Source: Xenophilus aerolatus (lineage in GTDB: Bacteria > Pseudomonadota > Gammaproteobacteria > Burkholderiales > Burkholderiaceae_C). Taken from it: a DNA stretch of 64,000 nucleotides. Below the pieces are notes generated by a model. The model was not told the origin of the DNA and did not search any database. It was given only the letters and a program-made list of their open reading frames with translations. The stretch lies in contig JASCNX010000005.1 in assembly GCA_029968055.1 (NCBI GenBank), forward strand, positions 248,001-312,000, given 5' to 3'. Of the stretch, positions 6,583 through 15,069 are shown piece after piece; within the stretch, counting starts at the first letter, position 1, and each line of letters opens with the position of its first letter. Both the position numbers and the translations under genes were made by a program.

Positions 6583-9279
6583 CTAGTTCGATAAGGCTCG
6601 CATCACGACTTCGTGGGTGTCCTTGCTCAGGTCGGGCTTGGCGGCCACGCGCGCGATGGCCTCGCGTGCGGCGCCGCGGTATGGCTCGGCCAGCTTGTTC
6701 CAGCGGTCCATGGCGCGCGCCAGGCGGGCGGCCACCTGCGGGTTGATGGCGTCGAGCTCGATCACGCGCTCGCTCCACCACACGTAGCCGGCCGCATCGA
6801 GGCGGTGGAAGGCGCCGGGGTTGCCGCTGCAGTAGCTGAAGATCACCGAACGCGCGCGGTTCGGGTTCTTCATCGAGAAGTCGGGGTGCTTCATGAGCTG
6901 GCGCACCAGCGGCAGCACATCGCCGCCGCGGTCCGGTGCGCTCGCCTGCAGCGCGAACCACTTGTCGATGACCAGCGCCTCGTCCTTGAACATGGCATGG
7001 AAGCGCGCCAGCGCCTGCGCCGCCAGGGGATGGCCCGACGCCACCAGCGCCGTCAGGGCGTTGAAGCGGTCGGTCATGTTGCCGGCGTCCTTGAAGCGCT
7101 GCAGCGTCTTGCCCGGCCACACCGTGTCGCCCGACTCGCGGGCGGCGATGCACAGGTGCAGCAGCGCCATGCCGGCGAGTGCGCGGCGGCCCGACGAGGT
7201 CGGGTCGGGCGTGTAGGCGCCGGTGTCGCGGTGTTCCTCGTAGATCGTCGCCCAGTCGGCGGCCAGGGCCGTGGCGAGCTGGGTGCGCATGGCTTCGCGC
7301 ACCGCGTGCACGCGCTGCGGATCGACCACGTCGAGCTGCTCGGCGATGTAGCCCTCCGAGGGCAGCGTGAGCACCAGTTCCTTGAAGGCGGCATCGAGCT
7401 GCGGGTGGCGCAGCACCTCGCGCATGGCGGCCACGAAGGCTTCGCTGAGCACGGGCAGGCCGGCCACCGAGGCCGGGTCGGTGATCGCCTTCACCGCCGC
7501 GCGCAGTGCCAGGCGCTGCGCGGCTTCCCAGCGGTTGAAGGGGTCGGTGTCGTGCGCCAGCAGCGTGAGCAGCTGCGCATCGCCGAAGTCGAAGTCCAGC
7601 ACCACCGGCGCGCTGAAGCCGCGCAGGATCGAGGGCACGGGCTCGGCGTCGAGGTTCTCGAAGGTGTAGCTCTCTTCGGCCTGCGTGAGCACGAGCAGTC
7701 GGGTGCCGGGCGCCGCGTCCGATTCGCCGGACAGCTGGACGGGCAGCTCGCGGCCGTCGGCAGCCACCAGGCCCAGGTTCACCGGCAGCACGAAGGGCTC
7801 CTTCACGGACTGGCCCGGCGTCGGCGGGCAGCTCTGCGTGAAGCTCAGGGTGTAGCGTCGCGCCTCACCGTCGTACTGGCCGCGAGCGGCCAGACGCGGC
7901 GTGCCGGCCTGGCTGTACCAGCGCTTGAACTGCGGCAGCAACCGGGCGAGCGGGCTGTCGGGGTTGGCGTCGGCAATGGCCTGCGCGAAGTCGTCGCAGG
8001 TCACGGCCTGGCCGTCGTGGCGCTCGAAGTACAGCGTCATGCCCCGGGCGAAGCCGTCGCGGCCCACCAGGGTCTGCATCATGCGCACGACCTCGGCGCC
8101 CTTCTCGTAGATGGTGACGGTGTAGAAGTTGCTGATCTCGATGTAGCTGTCGGGCCGCACCGGGTGGGCCATCGGGCCCGCGTCCTCGGGGAACTGGGCG
8201 CTGCGCAGCACGCGCACGTCCTCGATGCGCTTGACGGCGCGCGCCGAGGCCTCGGCGCACAGGTCCTGGCTGAACTCCTGGTCGCGGAAGACCGTGAGGC
8301 CTTCCTTGAGCGAGAGCTGGAACCAGTCGCGGCAGGTCACGCGGTCGCCGCTCCAGTTGTGGAAATACTCGTGGCCCACCACGCTCTCGATATTGGCGTA
8401 GTCGGCGTCGGTGGCGGTGGCCTGGCTGGCAAGGACGTACTTCGTGTTGAAGATGTTCAGGCCCTTGTTCTCCATCGCGCCCATGTTGAAGTCGCTGGTG
8501 GCGACGATCATGAAGCGGTCCAGGTCCAGCGGCAGGCCGAAGCGCGCCTCGTCCCACACCACGGAGTGGATGAGCGAGTTCATCGCGTGCTCGGTCTTGT
8601 CGAGGTCGCCGGCGCGCACGTACACCTGCAGCAGGTGTTCCTTGCCGTTGCGGGCCTTCACGCGCTGCTCGCGCGCCACCAGCTTGCCGGCCACCAGTGC
8701 GAACAGGTAGCTCGGCTTCCTGAACGGGTCGACCCAGCGCGCGAAGTGGCGACCCTCGGCCAGCTCACCCTGCTCGACCAGGTTGCCGTTGGACAGCAGC
8801 ACCGGGTAGGCCGCCTTGTCGGCGCGCAGCGTCACGGTGTAGCTGGCCATCACGTCCGGACGGTCCAGGAAGTAGGTGATTCGGCGGAAGCCCTCGGCCT
8901 CGCACTGGGTGAAGAAAGTGTCCTGGCTCACGAACAGGCCCATGAGCTTGGTGTTCTTCACCGGGCAGCAGGTGGTGAAGATCTCCAGCTCGAAGCTCTC
9001 GGGCAGGCCGTCGAGCACCAACTGCTCGCCTTCCATGCGGAAGGACGCGCCCTGGCCGTTGACCAGCACGCGCGCGAGGTTCAGCTCGTCGCCATCCAGT
9101 CGCAGGGGTTGCGGTGCCACGTCGGCGTTGCGGCGCACCTGCATGCGGTTGAGCACGCGGGTCTTGGCGGGGTCGAGGTCGAAGGTGAGGTCCACCGTGT
9201 CGATCCACCAGGCCGGCGGGGCATAGTCCTCGCGGCGGATGGCGACCGGCTGGCCTTGTGCGTCACGCGATAGCAACAT
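6583..9279 (-). CDS. pepN: Aminopeptidase N (M1 zinc metallopeptidase)
   Basis: A cytoplasmic broad-specificity aminopeptidase that removes N-terminal residues during peptide turnover. The 898-residue length matches gammaproteobacterial PepN. The substrate-recognition motif GAMEN lies near residue 270, and the zinc site HEYFHNW starts at His303 (His303, Glu304, His307) with the distal ligand Glu in SLKEGLT near 326. The middle and C-terminal Ig-like and helical domains (ESYTFENLDAEPVPS, NPNRARSVIFSYC) follow the family order. Its start codon overlaps the 3' end of the upstream HAD gene by 17 bases, which suggests co-transcription. Confidence 0.96.
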   Translation of the reverse strand: MLLSRDAQGQPVAIRREDYAPPAWWIDTVDLTFDLDPAKTRVLNRMQVRRNADVAPQPLRLDGDELNLARVLVNGQGASFRMEGEQLVLDGLPESFELEIFTTCCPVKNTKLMGLFVSQDTFFTQCEAEGFRRITYFLDRPDVMASYTVTLRADKAAYPVLLSNGNLVEQGELAEGRHFARWVDPFRKPSYLFALVAGKLVAREQRVKARNGKEHLLQVYVRAGDLDKTEHAMNSLIHSVVWDEARFGLPLDLDRFMIVATSDFNMGAMENKGLNIFNTKYVLASQATATDADYANIESVVGHEYFHNWSGDRVTCRDWFQLSLKEGLTVFRDQEFSQDLCAEASARAVKRIEDVRVLRSAQFPEDAGPMAHPVRPDSYIEISNFYTVTIYEKGAEVVRMMQTLVGRDGFARGMTLYFERHDGQAVTCDDFAQAIADANPDSPLARLLPQFKRWYSQAGTPRLAARGQYDGEARRYTLSFTQSCPPTPGQSVKEPFVLPVNLGLVAADGRELPVQLSGESDAAPGTRLLVLTQAEESYTFENLDAEPVPSILRGFSAPVVLDFDFGDAQLLTLLAHDTDPFNRWEAAQRLALRAAVKAITDPASVAGLPVLSEAFVAAMREVLRHPQLDAAFKELVLTLPSEGYIAEQLDVVDPQRVHAVREAMRTQLATALAADWATIYEEHRDTGAYTPDPTSSGRRALAGMALLHLCIAARESGDTVWPGKTLQRFKDAGNMTDRFNALTALVASGHPLAAQALARFHAMFKDEALVIDKWFALQASAPDRGGDVLPLVRQLMKHPDFSMKNPNRARSVIFSYCSGNPGAFHRLDAAGYVWWSERVIELDAINPQVAARLARAMDRWNKLAEPYRGAAREAIARVAAKPDLSKDTHEVVMRALSN

Positions 9280-9937
9280 CGAGGGTCTCCAGAAAATTCG
9301 ATTGGGCGAGTTCGTTGTAGTCGCGCACGGCCGCCATCACGTGCGGGCCGGCGAGTTCTTCGGGTGTGTGCGTGCTGCACACCGCCACGGCGCGCATGCC
9401 GCCGCGACGGGCGGCCTCGATGCCGAAGGGCGCGTCCTCGAAGACGATGCAGCGCTCCGGCGCCACGCCGATGCGGCGCGCCGCCTCCAGGAAGATGGCG
9501 GGCGTGGGCTTGCCGCTGAAGCCCTCGTCGCCGCCCACGATGGCCAGCGGCAGCGGGTCCATCTTCAGCCGTGACATAGCGAACTCGATGTTGTGCCGGT
9601 CGCCCGCGGTGCCGACCGCGATCTTCAGGCCCATGCCGGCGGCACGCTTCGCGAAGGCCGTGAAGCCAGCCACCTCGGTGAACTGCGCGCTGAACATGTC
9701 GCGGTACAGCACTTCCTTCTGGTGCACGAGCTCGACGCACTCGGCGTCGGTCAGCGGCCGGCCGAAGACCTCGCGCATGCATTCCACGCCGGTGCGGCCG
9801 GTGGTGCGCGCAAGGATTTCCGACACGTCCATGTCGATGCCGTGCTGGCGTGCAAAGGCCACCCACGACTTCGCATGCCAGGGCATGGAGTCGATCATGG
9901 TGCCGTCCATGTCGAAGATCAGGGCTTCAATGGTCAT
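9263..9937 (-). CDS. HAD-family hydrolase, beta-phosphoglucomutase-like
   Basis: A 224-residue HAD phosphatase. The nucleophile motif is ALIFDMDGTMIDS (Asp9, Asp11). Motif II is the Thr of AVGTAG near 113, and the motif III/IV acidic pair is in CIVFEDAPFGIEAARRGGM. A helical cap sits between motifs I and II, as in beta-phosphoglucomutase and phosphoglycolate phosphatase relatives. The natural substrate is not decidable. It is upstream of and overlaps pepN. Confidence 0.88.
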   Translation of the reverse strand: MTIEALIFDMDGTMIDSMPWHAKSWVAFARQHGIDMDVSEILARTTGRTGVECMREVFGRPLTDAECVELVHQKEVLYRDMFSAQFTEVAGFTAFAKRAAGMGLKIAVGTAGDRHNIEFAMSRLKMDPLPLAIVGGDEGFSGKPTPAIFLEAARRIGVAPERCIVFEDAPFGIEAARRGGMRAVAVCSTHTPEELAGPHVMAAVRDYNELAQSNFLETLDVAIA

Positions 9938-10006
9938 CGGGTCCGAGGTTGAATGTGCGTGTGCGTTGAAAGAGGAGGAAAAGGAAGAGAAGCAGGGCGC
10001 GGGCCG

Positions 10007-11050
10007 TCAGACCCCCGAGTTGACCATGCCCACCAGCCCGTTGTAGGCCTGCATCACCTGGTGGGCCGTGCCCGCGACATTCGCCGCGCTGCCGGTGCGG
10101 ATGAGTTCCTGCTCGCCGGGGCCGTAGGGCGTGCTGTCGCGCAGGCGGCGCATGCGGGCCTTCGTGGCACGCCGAAAGGCTTCGGTGTACTCGTGGACGA
10201 TGTTCCAGCTCACCGGCCGCTCGCGCGGGTTCGCGTCCATGTAGGCCATGGCGTCGGCGGCCACGCGCTCGAAGCTGTCGATGCGCTGGCGTGCGGCGTC
10301 GGCATCGACGCTGTCGGCGGCCAGCACGCGCATGGCCTGCTGCGCCTCGAGCGCCAGCGCGAGGTTCCAGTACGCGGCCTTGCGCCCCTGCCGTTTCTCG
10401 ATCTGCGCCAGCTGCGCGGGCATCTCGCGGGCTTCTTCGGCCTCGATGCCTTCCGCGAAGGCGCGGCTGGCGCGTACGAAGGCCTGGTAGGCGGTCAGCA
10501 GGCGAGGGTGCAGCGCGCGGCCCTTGGCGAAGTCGTCGTCCTTGTAGTCCTGCTGCCGGTAGTAGGTCGCGGTTTCGTTCAGCGGGGCCGTCAGGGCCGT
10601 GAGTTGCCGCAGGTAGTCGCCCGCGGCGGCGTCGAGCCGCTCCATGCGGGGCGCCTGCGCGGCGGCGCGCTCCATGCGGGCGCGGCAGTCCAGCAGCTCG
10701 CGGACGTCGATCGCGCCCGGCGCGCTGGGCACGGGCCTGCCCGCGCCCAGGCCGTCGGGATCGACGCTCAGGAAGTACGACGTGAGCGCGCTGCGTGCGC
10801 GCTCGTCCAGGTCGTTGTAGCAGTCGATGTACACGCGCAGCTTGGACGCGGCGGGCACGCGGATCAGCCGCGGCGCGGGCACCGGCGGCGCCAGCGTGGT
10901 GCCGGCGGACGCGGTAGTGCGCGGTGCGCTGTCTGCCCCGTCGGCCTGCGCAGCGTCCGGATCGCGTTCGCCGCAGGACGCCAGCAGCACCCCGGCCGCC
11001 GCGAACGGCAGCACGCTCAGGAGCATCGCCGGACGGCCCGCAGCGCGCAC
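10007..11050 (-). CDS. DUF3829-family lipoprotein (YiiG-like)
   Basis: A 347-residue predicted lipoprotein. The N-terminus has a charged start, a hydrophobic stretch and a lipobox LLASC with the lipidated Cys at residue 26 when the GTG at 11050 is used (an ATG 24 bases further in is the alternative). The mature part is helical and matches the DUF3829 pattern: VYIDCYNDLDERARSALTSY early and EYTEAFRRATKARMRRLRD near the end. The function of the family is not established. It starts 3 bases after the prfB stop and is probably co-transcribed with it. Confidence 0.8.
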   Translation of the reverse strand: MRAAGRPAMLLSVLPFAAAGVLLASCGERDPDAAQADGADSAPRTTASAGTTLAPPVPAPRLIRVPAASKLRVYIDCYNDLDERARSALTSYFLSVDPDGLGAGRPVPSAPGAIDVRELLDCRARMERAAAQAPRMERLDAAAGDYLRQLTALTAPLNETATYYRQQDYKDDDFAKGRALHPRLLTAYQAFVRASRAFAEGIEAEEAREMPAQLAQIEKRQGRKAAYWNLALALEAQQAMRVLAADSVDADAARQRIDSFERVAADAMAYMDANPRERPVSWNIVHEYTEAFRRATKARMRRLRDSTPYGPGEQELIRTGSAANVAGTAHQVMQAYNGLVGMVNSGV

Positions 11051-11053
11051 GCC

Positions 11054-12158
11054 TCAGACCCCCTGCTTGAGCGAAGCCTCGATGAAGGCGTCGAGGTCGC
11101 CGTCGAGCACCTTCTGCGTGGCCGAGATCTCAACGTTGGTGCGCAGGTCCTTGATGCGGCTGTTGTCCAGCACGTAGCTGCGGATCTGGTGGCCCCAGCC
11201 GACGTCGGTCTTGCTGTCCTCGAGCTTCTGCTGCTCTTCCTGGCGCTTGCGCATCTCGTGGTCGTACAGGCGCGAGCGCAGGCGCTTCCACGCCACGTCG
11301 CGGTTGCTGTGCTGGCTGCGGCCGTCCTGGCACTGCACGACGATGCCGGTCGGGATGTGCGTCAGGCGCACGGCCGAGTCGGTCTTGTTGATGTGCTGGC
11401 CGCCGGCGCCGCTGGCGCGGTAGGTGTCCACGCGCACGTCCGAGGGGTTGATCTCGATCTCGATGGAGTCGTCGACCTCGGGGTAGACGAAGATCGACGC
11501 GAAGCTGGTGTGCCGCCCGCCCGAGGAGTCGAAGGGCGACTTGCGCACCAGGCGGTGCACGCCGGTCTCGGTGCGCAGCAGGCCGTAGGCATACTCGCCG
11601 TCGACCTTGATGGTGGCGCTCTTGATGCCGGCGGTGTCGCCGGGCGACTCGTCCTCGACGGTGGTGCTGAAGCCCTTGCGCTCGGCATACTTGAGGTACT
11701 GGCGCAGCAGCATGCTGGCCCAGTCCTGCGCCTCGGTGCCGCCGGCGCCGGCCTGGATGTCGACGAAGGCGTTGAGGGGGTCGGCCGGGTTGTTGAACAT
11801 GCGGCGGAACTCGAGCGCCTCGACGTCCTTCTGCAGGACGGCGACCTCGTCGGCGATGGCCTGCAGGCCTTCCTCGTCGCCTTCCTCCTTGCTCATCTCG
11901 TAGAGCTCGGTGTTGTCGGCCAGGTCGCGCGTGAGCTTGTCGAGGGTGACGACGACGCTGTCGAGCGCCTTCTTTTCCTTGCCGAGTTCCTGCGCCTTCT
12001 TGGGGTCGTTCCAGACCGTCGGGTCTTCCAGCGAGGCGTTGACGGTCCTCAGGCGTTCGGCTTTGGCATCGAAGTCAAAGATACCTCCGGAGATCGACCG
12101 TGCGAGCGCTCAGGTCGTTCAAGGTGGTGCCGATCTGGTTGATGCGTTCTGCGTCCAT
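11054..12158 (-). CDS. prfB: Peptide chain release factor 2, with programmed +1 frameshift
   Basis: RF2 recognises UGA and UAA and triggers peptide release. The first 27 codons ([10 protein letters not shown]... ending RRYL) run from 12158 to an in-frame TGA at 12077-12075. Reading continues in the +1 frame from GAC at 12076 for 340 residues, giving a 367-residue product (E. coli RF2 has 365). The stop-recognition SPF is in [11 protein letters not shown], and the catalytic GGQ is at about residues 252-254 (GAGGQHINK). The frameshift signal is the autoregulation known from other RF2 genes: low RF2 favours the shift. Gene predictors that ignore the shift would truncate the protein at 11896. Confidence 0.97.
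12074..12089 (-). promoter_or_regulatory. RF2 programmed +1 frameshift signal
   Basis: On the minus strand the sequence reads GGAGGT-AT-CTT-TGA-C. It is a Shine-Dalgarno-like element two bases before the slippery CTT codon, followed by the in-frame stop TGA and C, the poor termination context. This is the classic prfB arrangement. The tRNA shifts on CTTT and translation resumes at GAC. Confidence 0.96.
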
Positions 12159-12289
12159 GGTGGTGTCCTGTTCTGTGATGCGGGGGGTGCCGGAGCACAG
12201 CGGCCGTGCCAGGGGCAGGGGCGTTCGTCCGGGAGAACCCGCGATTTTCTCATGCGGGGCTTGTCCTGGGTGGGGGCGTGTGCTTGGCT

Positions 12290-12370
12290 GGGCTCGGAGG
12301 CGGGCCTTGGGAGGGGCGCGGGGTGGGCTCGGAGGCGGGCCTTGGGAGGGGGCGCGGGGTGGGCTTGCGG
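12290..12370. repeat. G-rich tandem repeat upstream of prfB
   Basis: Two nearly identical units of 35 and 36 bases (12290-12324 and 12325-12360) begin GGGCTCGGAGGCGGGCCTTG and differ by a single G. A degenerate third start follows. Many GGG runs on the plus strand could form a G-quadruplex. The repeat sits in the 595-base gene-free stretch 12159-12752 between prfB and the DMT transporter. That stretch otherwise holds only a REP-like repeat and no convincing gene. Confidence 0.8.
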
Positions 12371-12613
12371 GGCGGGTTTCGGGGCTGTGGTTGAGCGGCC
12401 GGCACGACGGGCGGGGGCGCTGGCGGCGGCCGCGGGCCTGCGTTCTCCGGCGCAGGCTCGCGCTGACTGGCTTGTCGTGCGGGCTGTGTGCTCGCTGTCC
12501 ATCGACGTGCTTGAGGGACTGCACGGCGCCGCGAATGGCGCCTGCGCCCGCAGGCCCACGACCACCGCCCTGAACCGTTGGGCTTTACTTCCCTGGCTGT
12601 TTGATGCCCCATC

Positions 12614-12675
12614 CCCGTTCGCGCTGAGCCTGTCGAAGCGCTGGGCAGGGCTTCGACAAGCTCAGCCCGAACGGG
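12614..12675. repeat. REP-like inverted repeat, copy 2
   Basis: The left arm CCCGTTCGCGCTGAGCCTG continues into TCGAAG, and the right arm CTTCGACAAGCTCAGCCCGA continues into ACGGG, with about 13 bases between. It is downstream of the DMT transporter and may terminate it. It is the same family as the copies at 2079, 21397 and 57188. Confidence 0.85.
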
Positions 12676-12752
12676 TGGGGAAGGATGCCGGCCGGATTAG
12701 CCCCGCAGCGCCCAGACGCCCTGACCCGCCGACCACCGCAGCCCACCGAAGC

Positions 12753-13721
12753 TCAGGACTCCGCCGGCGCGATCGGCACCCGCCGCTCCTTGACCGTGAG
12801 CCAGGCCCCCGCCGCGCCGCACACCGCTATGAGCCCGATCCCCGCGAGCGACACCGCGTCGGGCGTCTGCCCGAACACCAGGTGCCCACCCAGGATCGCG
12901 AAGGCGATCTGCGCATAGAGGTAGGGCGTGAGCGTCGAGGCCGGCGCGCGCTGGTAGGCCAGGATCAGCATGAAGTGCCCCACCGTCCCCATCAGCCCCA
13001 TCAGGCACAGCAGCGCCCACCACTGCCAACCCGGCAGCGCCTGCCAGAAGAAGGGCAGGGCGCAGGCCGCGATCAGCGCCCCCACCCAGCCGGTGTAGAA
13101 GTGCATCGTCAGCGGGTTCTCGGTCTGCGCCAGCTTGCTCGTCAGCACCTGGAACCACGCATTGCTGATCACCAGCCCGAGCGGCAGCAGCATCACCCAC
13201 CCGAAGGCCTCGCCGCCCGGCCGCAGGATCACCATCGTGCCCGCGAAGCCGCCCGCCACCAGCGACCAGCGCAGCACCGACACACGCTCCTTCAGAGCCA
13301 GCGAGGCGATCAGCGTCACCGCCAGCGGCGTCACCATCACCGTGGCCGTGAACTCGGCCATCGGCATGTAGCGCAGGCTCAGGAACGAGAACACGCTGCT
13401 CGACAGCAGCAGCGCCCCGCGCAGCACGTGGTAGCGCGGGTGTCGGGTGCGCAGCAGCTGGGTGCCGTACAAGGGCAGCAGCAGCGCCGACGTGGCTGCC
13501 GCCTGGAAGGCATAGCGGAACCAGATGCCCATCACCACCGGCACCACCGCCGTCGACACTTTCGTGGCCGTATCGAGCACCGCGAAGAACGCGGTCGCCA
13601 GGATCGTGAGCCCGATGCCGGCCAGGATGCGCTCGGCCTGCCGGTCGCGCACCGGCGCGCCGGGCGGCTTCGATGGATCGGGTGAGCGCTGCGAGTGCGC
13701 GGCGGCGGCTGGGCCGCTCAC
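12753..13721 (-). CDS. EamA/DMT-superfamily transporter
   Basis: A 322-residue inner-membrane protein with about ten hydrophobic segments in two repeated EamA halves. The first starts near IGLTILATAFFAVLDT and has the typical RYMPMAEFTATVMVTPLAV loop. The second contains APASTLTPYLYAQIAFAILGG, and a central LKERVSVLRW ends the first EamA repeat. The family exports metabolites or amino acids; the substrate here is unknown. No ATG fits. The GTG at 13721 overlaps the stop of the upstream PHP gene (GTGA), a common translational coupling. A GTG at 13652 would give 299 residues. Confidence 0.88.
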   Translation of the reverse strand: MSGPAAAAHSQRSPDPSKPPGAPVRDRQAERILAGIGLTILATAFFAVLDTATKVSTAVVPVVMGIWFRYAFQAAATSALLLPLYGTQLLRTRHPRYHVLRGALLLSSSVFSFLSLRYMPMAEFTATVMVTPLAVTLIASLALKERVSVLRWSLVAGGFAGTMVILRPGGEAFGWVMLLPLGLVISNAWFQVLTSKLAQTENPLTMHFYTGWVGALIAACALPFFWQALPGWQWWALLCLMGLMGTVGHFMLILAYQRAPASTLTPYLYAQIAFAILGGHLVFGQTPDAVSLAGIGLIAVCGAAGAWLTVKERRVPIAPAES

Positions 13722-14590
13722 TGCGCGGGCGCCACGTGCTGGATGCGGTCGGCCAGCAGCTCCCAAACCGGCGTCAGCTTGCCCGGCAGCACCGGCAGCT
13801 TGCCGAGGTCGCAGTGGCTTTCGTCGGGGCTGTGGAAGTCGCTCCCGCGCGAGGCGGCCAGGTCGAACTCCAGCGCCTTGTCGGCGTACTCCACGTACTC
13901 GGCGGGCGTGTGGCTGCCGGTCACGACCTCCACCGCCCGGCCGCCATGGGCCTTGAACTCGGTGAAGAGCGCGTACTCCTCGTTCGCGGTGAACTTGTAG
14001 CGCCCCGGGTGTGCGATCACGGCCATGCCGCCGGCATCGTTGATCCAGCGGATCGCATCCTTCAGGCTGGCCCAGCGGTGCGGCACGTAGCCGGGCTTGC
14101 CCTCGGTCAGGAATTTGCGGAACACCTCCGAGGTGTCCTTGCAGTGCCCCTGCTCGACCAGGAAGCGCGCGAAGTGCGTGCGCGAGATCAGCTCGGGGTT
14201 GCCGACGAAGCGCAGCGCCCCTTCGTAGGCGCCGCGGATGCCCACCTGCGCCAGCTGCTCGGCCATCTCCTGCGCGCGCTTGCCGCGGCCGCCCCGCGTG
14301 TCGTACAGGCCCTGCGTCATCTCGGCGTTGTCGGCGTCGAAGCCCAGCCCCACGATGTGGACCGTCTCGTTGCAGAAGGTGACCGAGATCTCGGTGCCCG
14401 TGAGGTAGGCCATGCCGGCGGCGCGGGCCGCGGCGGCAGCGCGGTGCTGGCCGCCGACCTCGTCGTGGTCGGTGAGCGCCCACAGCTCGACGCCGTTGGC
14501 TTGGGCGCGAACCGCCAGCGCTTCCGGGGTCAGGGTGCCGTCCGACACCACGGAATGGCAATGCAGGTCGGCGTTGAGGAAGGCAGTCAC
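13718..14590 (-). CDS. PHP-domain phosphoesterase (3',5'-nucleoside bisphosphate phosphatase type)
   Basis: A 290-residue metal-dependent phosphoesterase related to YciV/RnaAM, enzymes that act on 3',5'-nucleotide bisphosphates and short 5'-phosphorylated RNA. Metal ligands appear in order: ADLHCHSVVSDG (His10, His12), ALTDHDEVGG (about 35-44), TGTEIS, the late VIAHPGRYK, and SRGSDFHSP near the C-terminus. It uses a GTG start at 14590. The stop overlaps the GTG of the DMT transporter. The small conserved gene at 14775 is divergent from it. Confidence 0.9.
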   Translation of the reverse strand: MTAFLNADLHCHSVVSDGTLTPEALAVRAQANGVELWALTDHDEVGGQHRAAAAARAAGMAYLTGTEISVTFCNETVHIVGLGFDADNAEMTQGLYDTRGGRGKRAQEMAEQLAQVGIRGAYEGALRFVGNPELISRTHFARFLVEQGHCKDTSEVFRKFLTEGKPGYVPHRWASLKDAIRWINDAGGMAVIAHPGRYKFTANEEYALFTEFKAHGGRAVEVVTGSHTPAEYVEYADKALEFDLAASRGSDFHSPDESHCDLGKLPVLPGKLTPVWELLADRIQHVAPAQ

Positions 14591-14774
14591 CGCCCGATTT
14601 TAAGGACGACGCGATGGCCCTGCTGGCGTCCCGACGGCCCGCCGCCTGCTACGCAATCGATAGCAACCCCGCGCCGGACTCGGCGTTGTCATACTTTTTG
14701 GGGGGGTGGCTCGCAAGAATCCTGCGGTCCAAAGACCACGTCGGCCACCGTGCCGGCACGAAAGAGAACCCAAA

Positions 14775-15059
14775 GTGAATGCCATCAAGGAAGCGCGCCG
14801 CTTCATCGAGCGCCAGCCCGACCACCCCACCGCACGCGTGCTGTCGCGCCTGGTGCTGGCGCTGGAAACCAGCCACAGCTTCGAACTGGTGACCCTGTAC
14901 GAACTCGATTACGACGGCTTCCAGCTCGCACTGGACATCCTGCGCGAATGGCGCCTGGACCGCTACTACGCCGGCAAGGCCAAGCTCTTCGACCTGTCGG
15001 TGCAGGTGAGCGAAATGTCCCAGGCGCCGGCCGAAGCCGCACCGCCGTCCGCCCCCTGA
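14775..15059 (+). CDS. Small conserved hypothetical protein
   Basis: A 94-residue acidic helical protein starting at a GTG preceded by AAAGAGAACCCAAA. The body reads AIKEARRFIERQPDHPTARVLSRL early and LREWRLDRYYAGKAKLFDL late. I remember similar short ORFs as widespread in Comamonadaceae but know no function. No signal peptide or membrane segment is present. An upstream ATG at 14706 in the same frame would add a basic, unlikely N-terminus. It converges with the CorA/ZntB gene. Confidence 0.72.
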   Translation: MNAIKEARRFIERQPDHPTARVLSRLVLALETSHSFELVTLYELDYDGFQLALDILREWRLDRYYAGKAKLFDLSVQVSEMSQAPAEAAPPSAP

Positions 15060-15069
15060 CCCCGCGCCG

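Noticed and set aside
6613-9273. An 886-codon open frame on the plus strand opposite pepN
   Set aside because: It mirrors pepN codon for codon, is rich in His/Arg/Gly/Ala, and has no domain. Long antisense open frames are expected in GC-rich genes.
9953-12142. A 729-codon open frame on the plus strand opposite the DUF3829 and prfB genes
   Set aside because: It runs antisense through two clear genes. No domain is visible.
12290-12370. Possible CRISPR array
   Set aside because: Only two adjacent near-identical units without unique spacers. It is a tandem repeat.
12119-12612. Proline-rich minus-strand open frames upstream of prfB
   Set aside because: They are made from the G-rich tandem repeats and lack any conserved-looking segment or ribosome-binding site.
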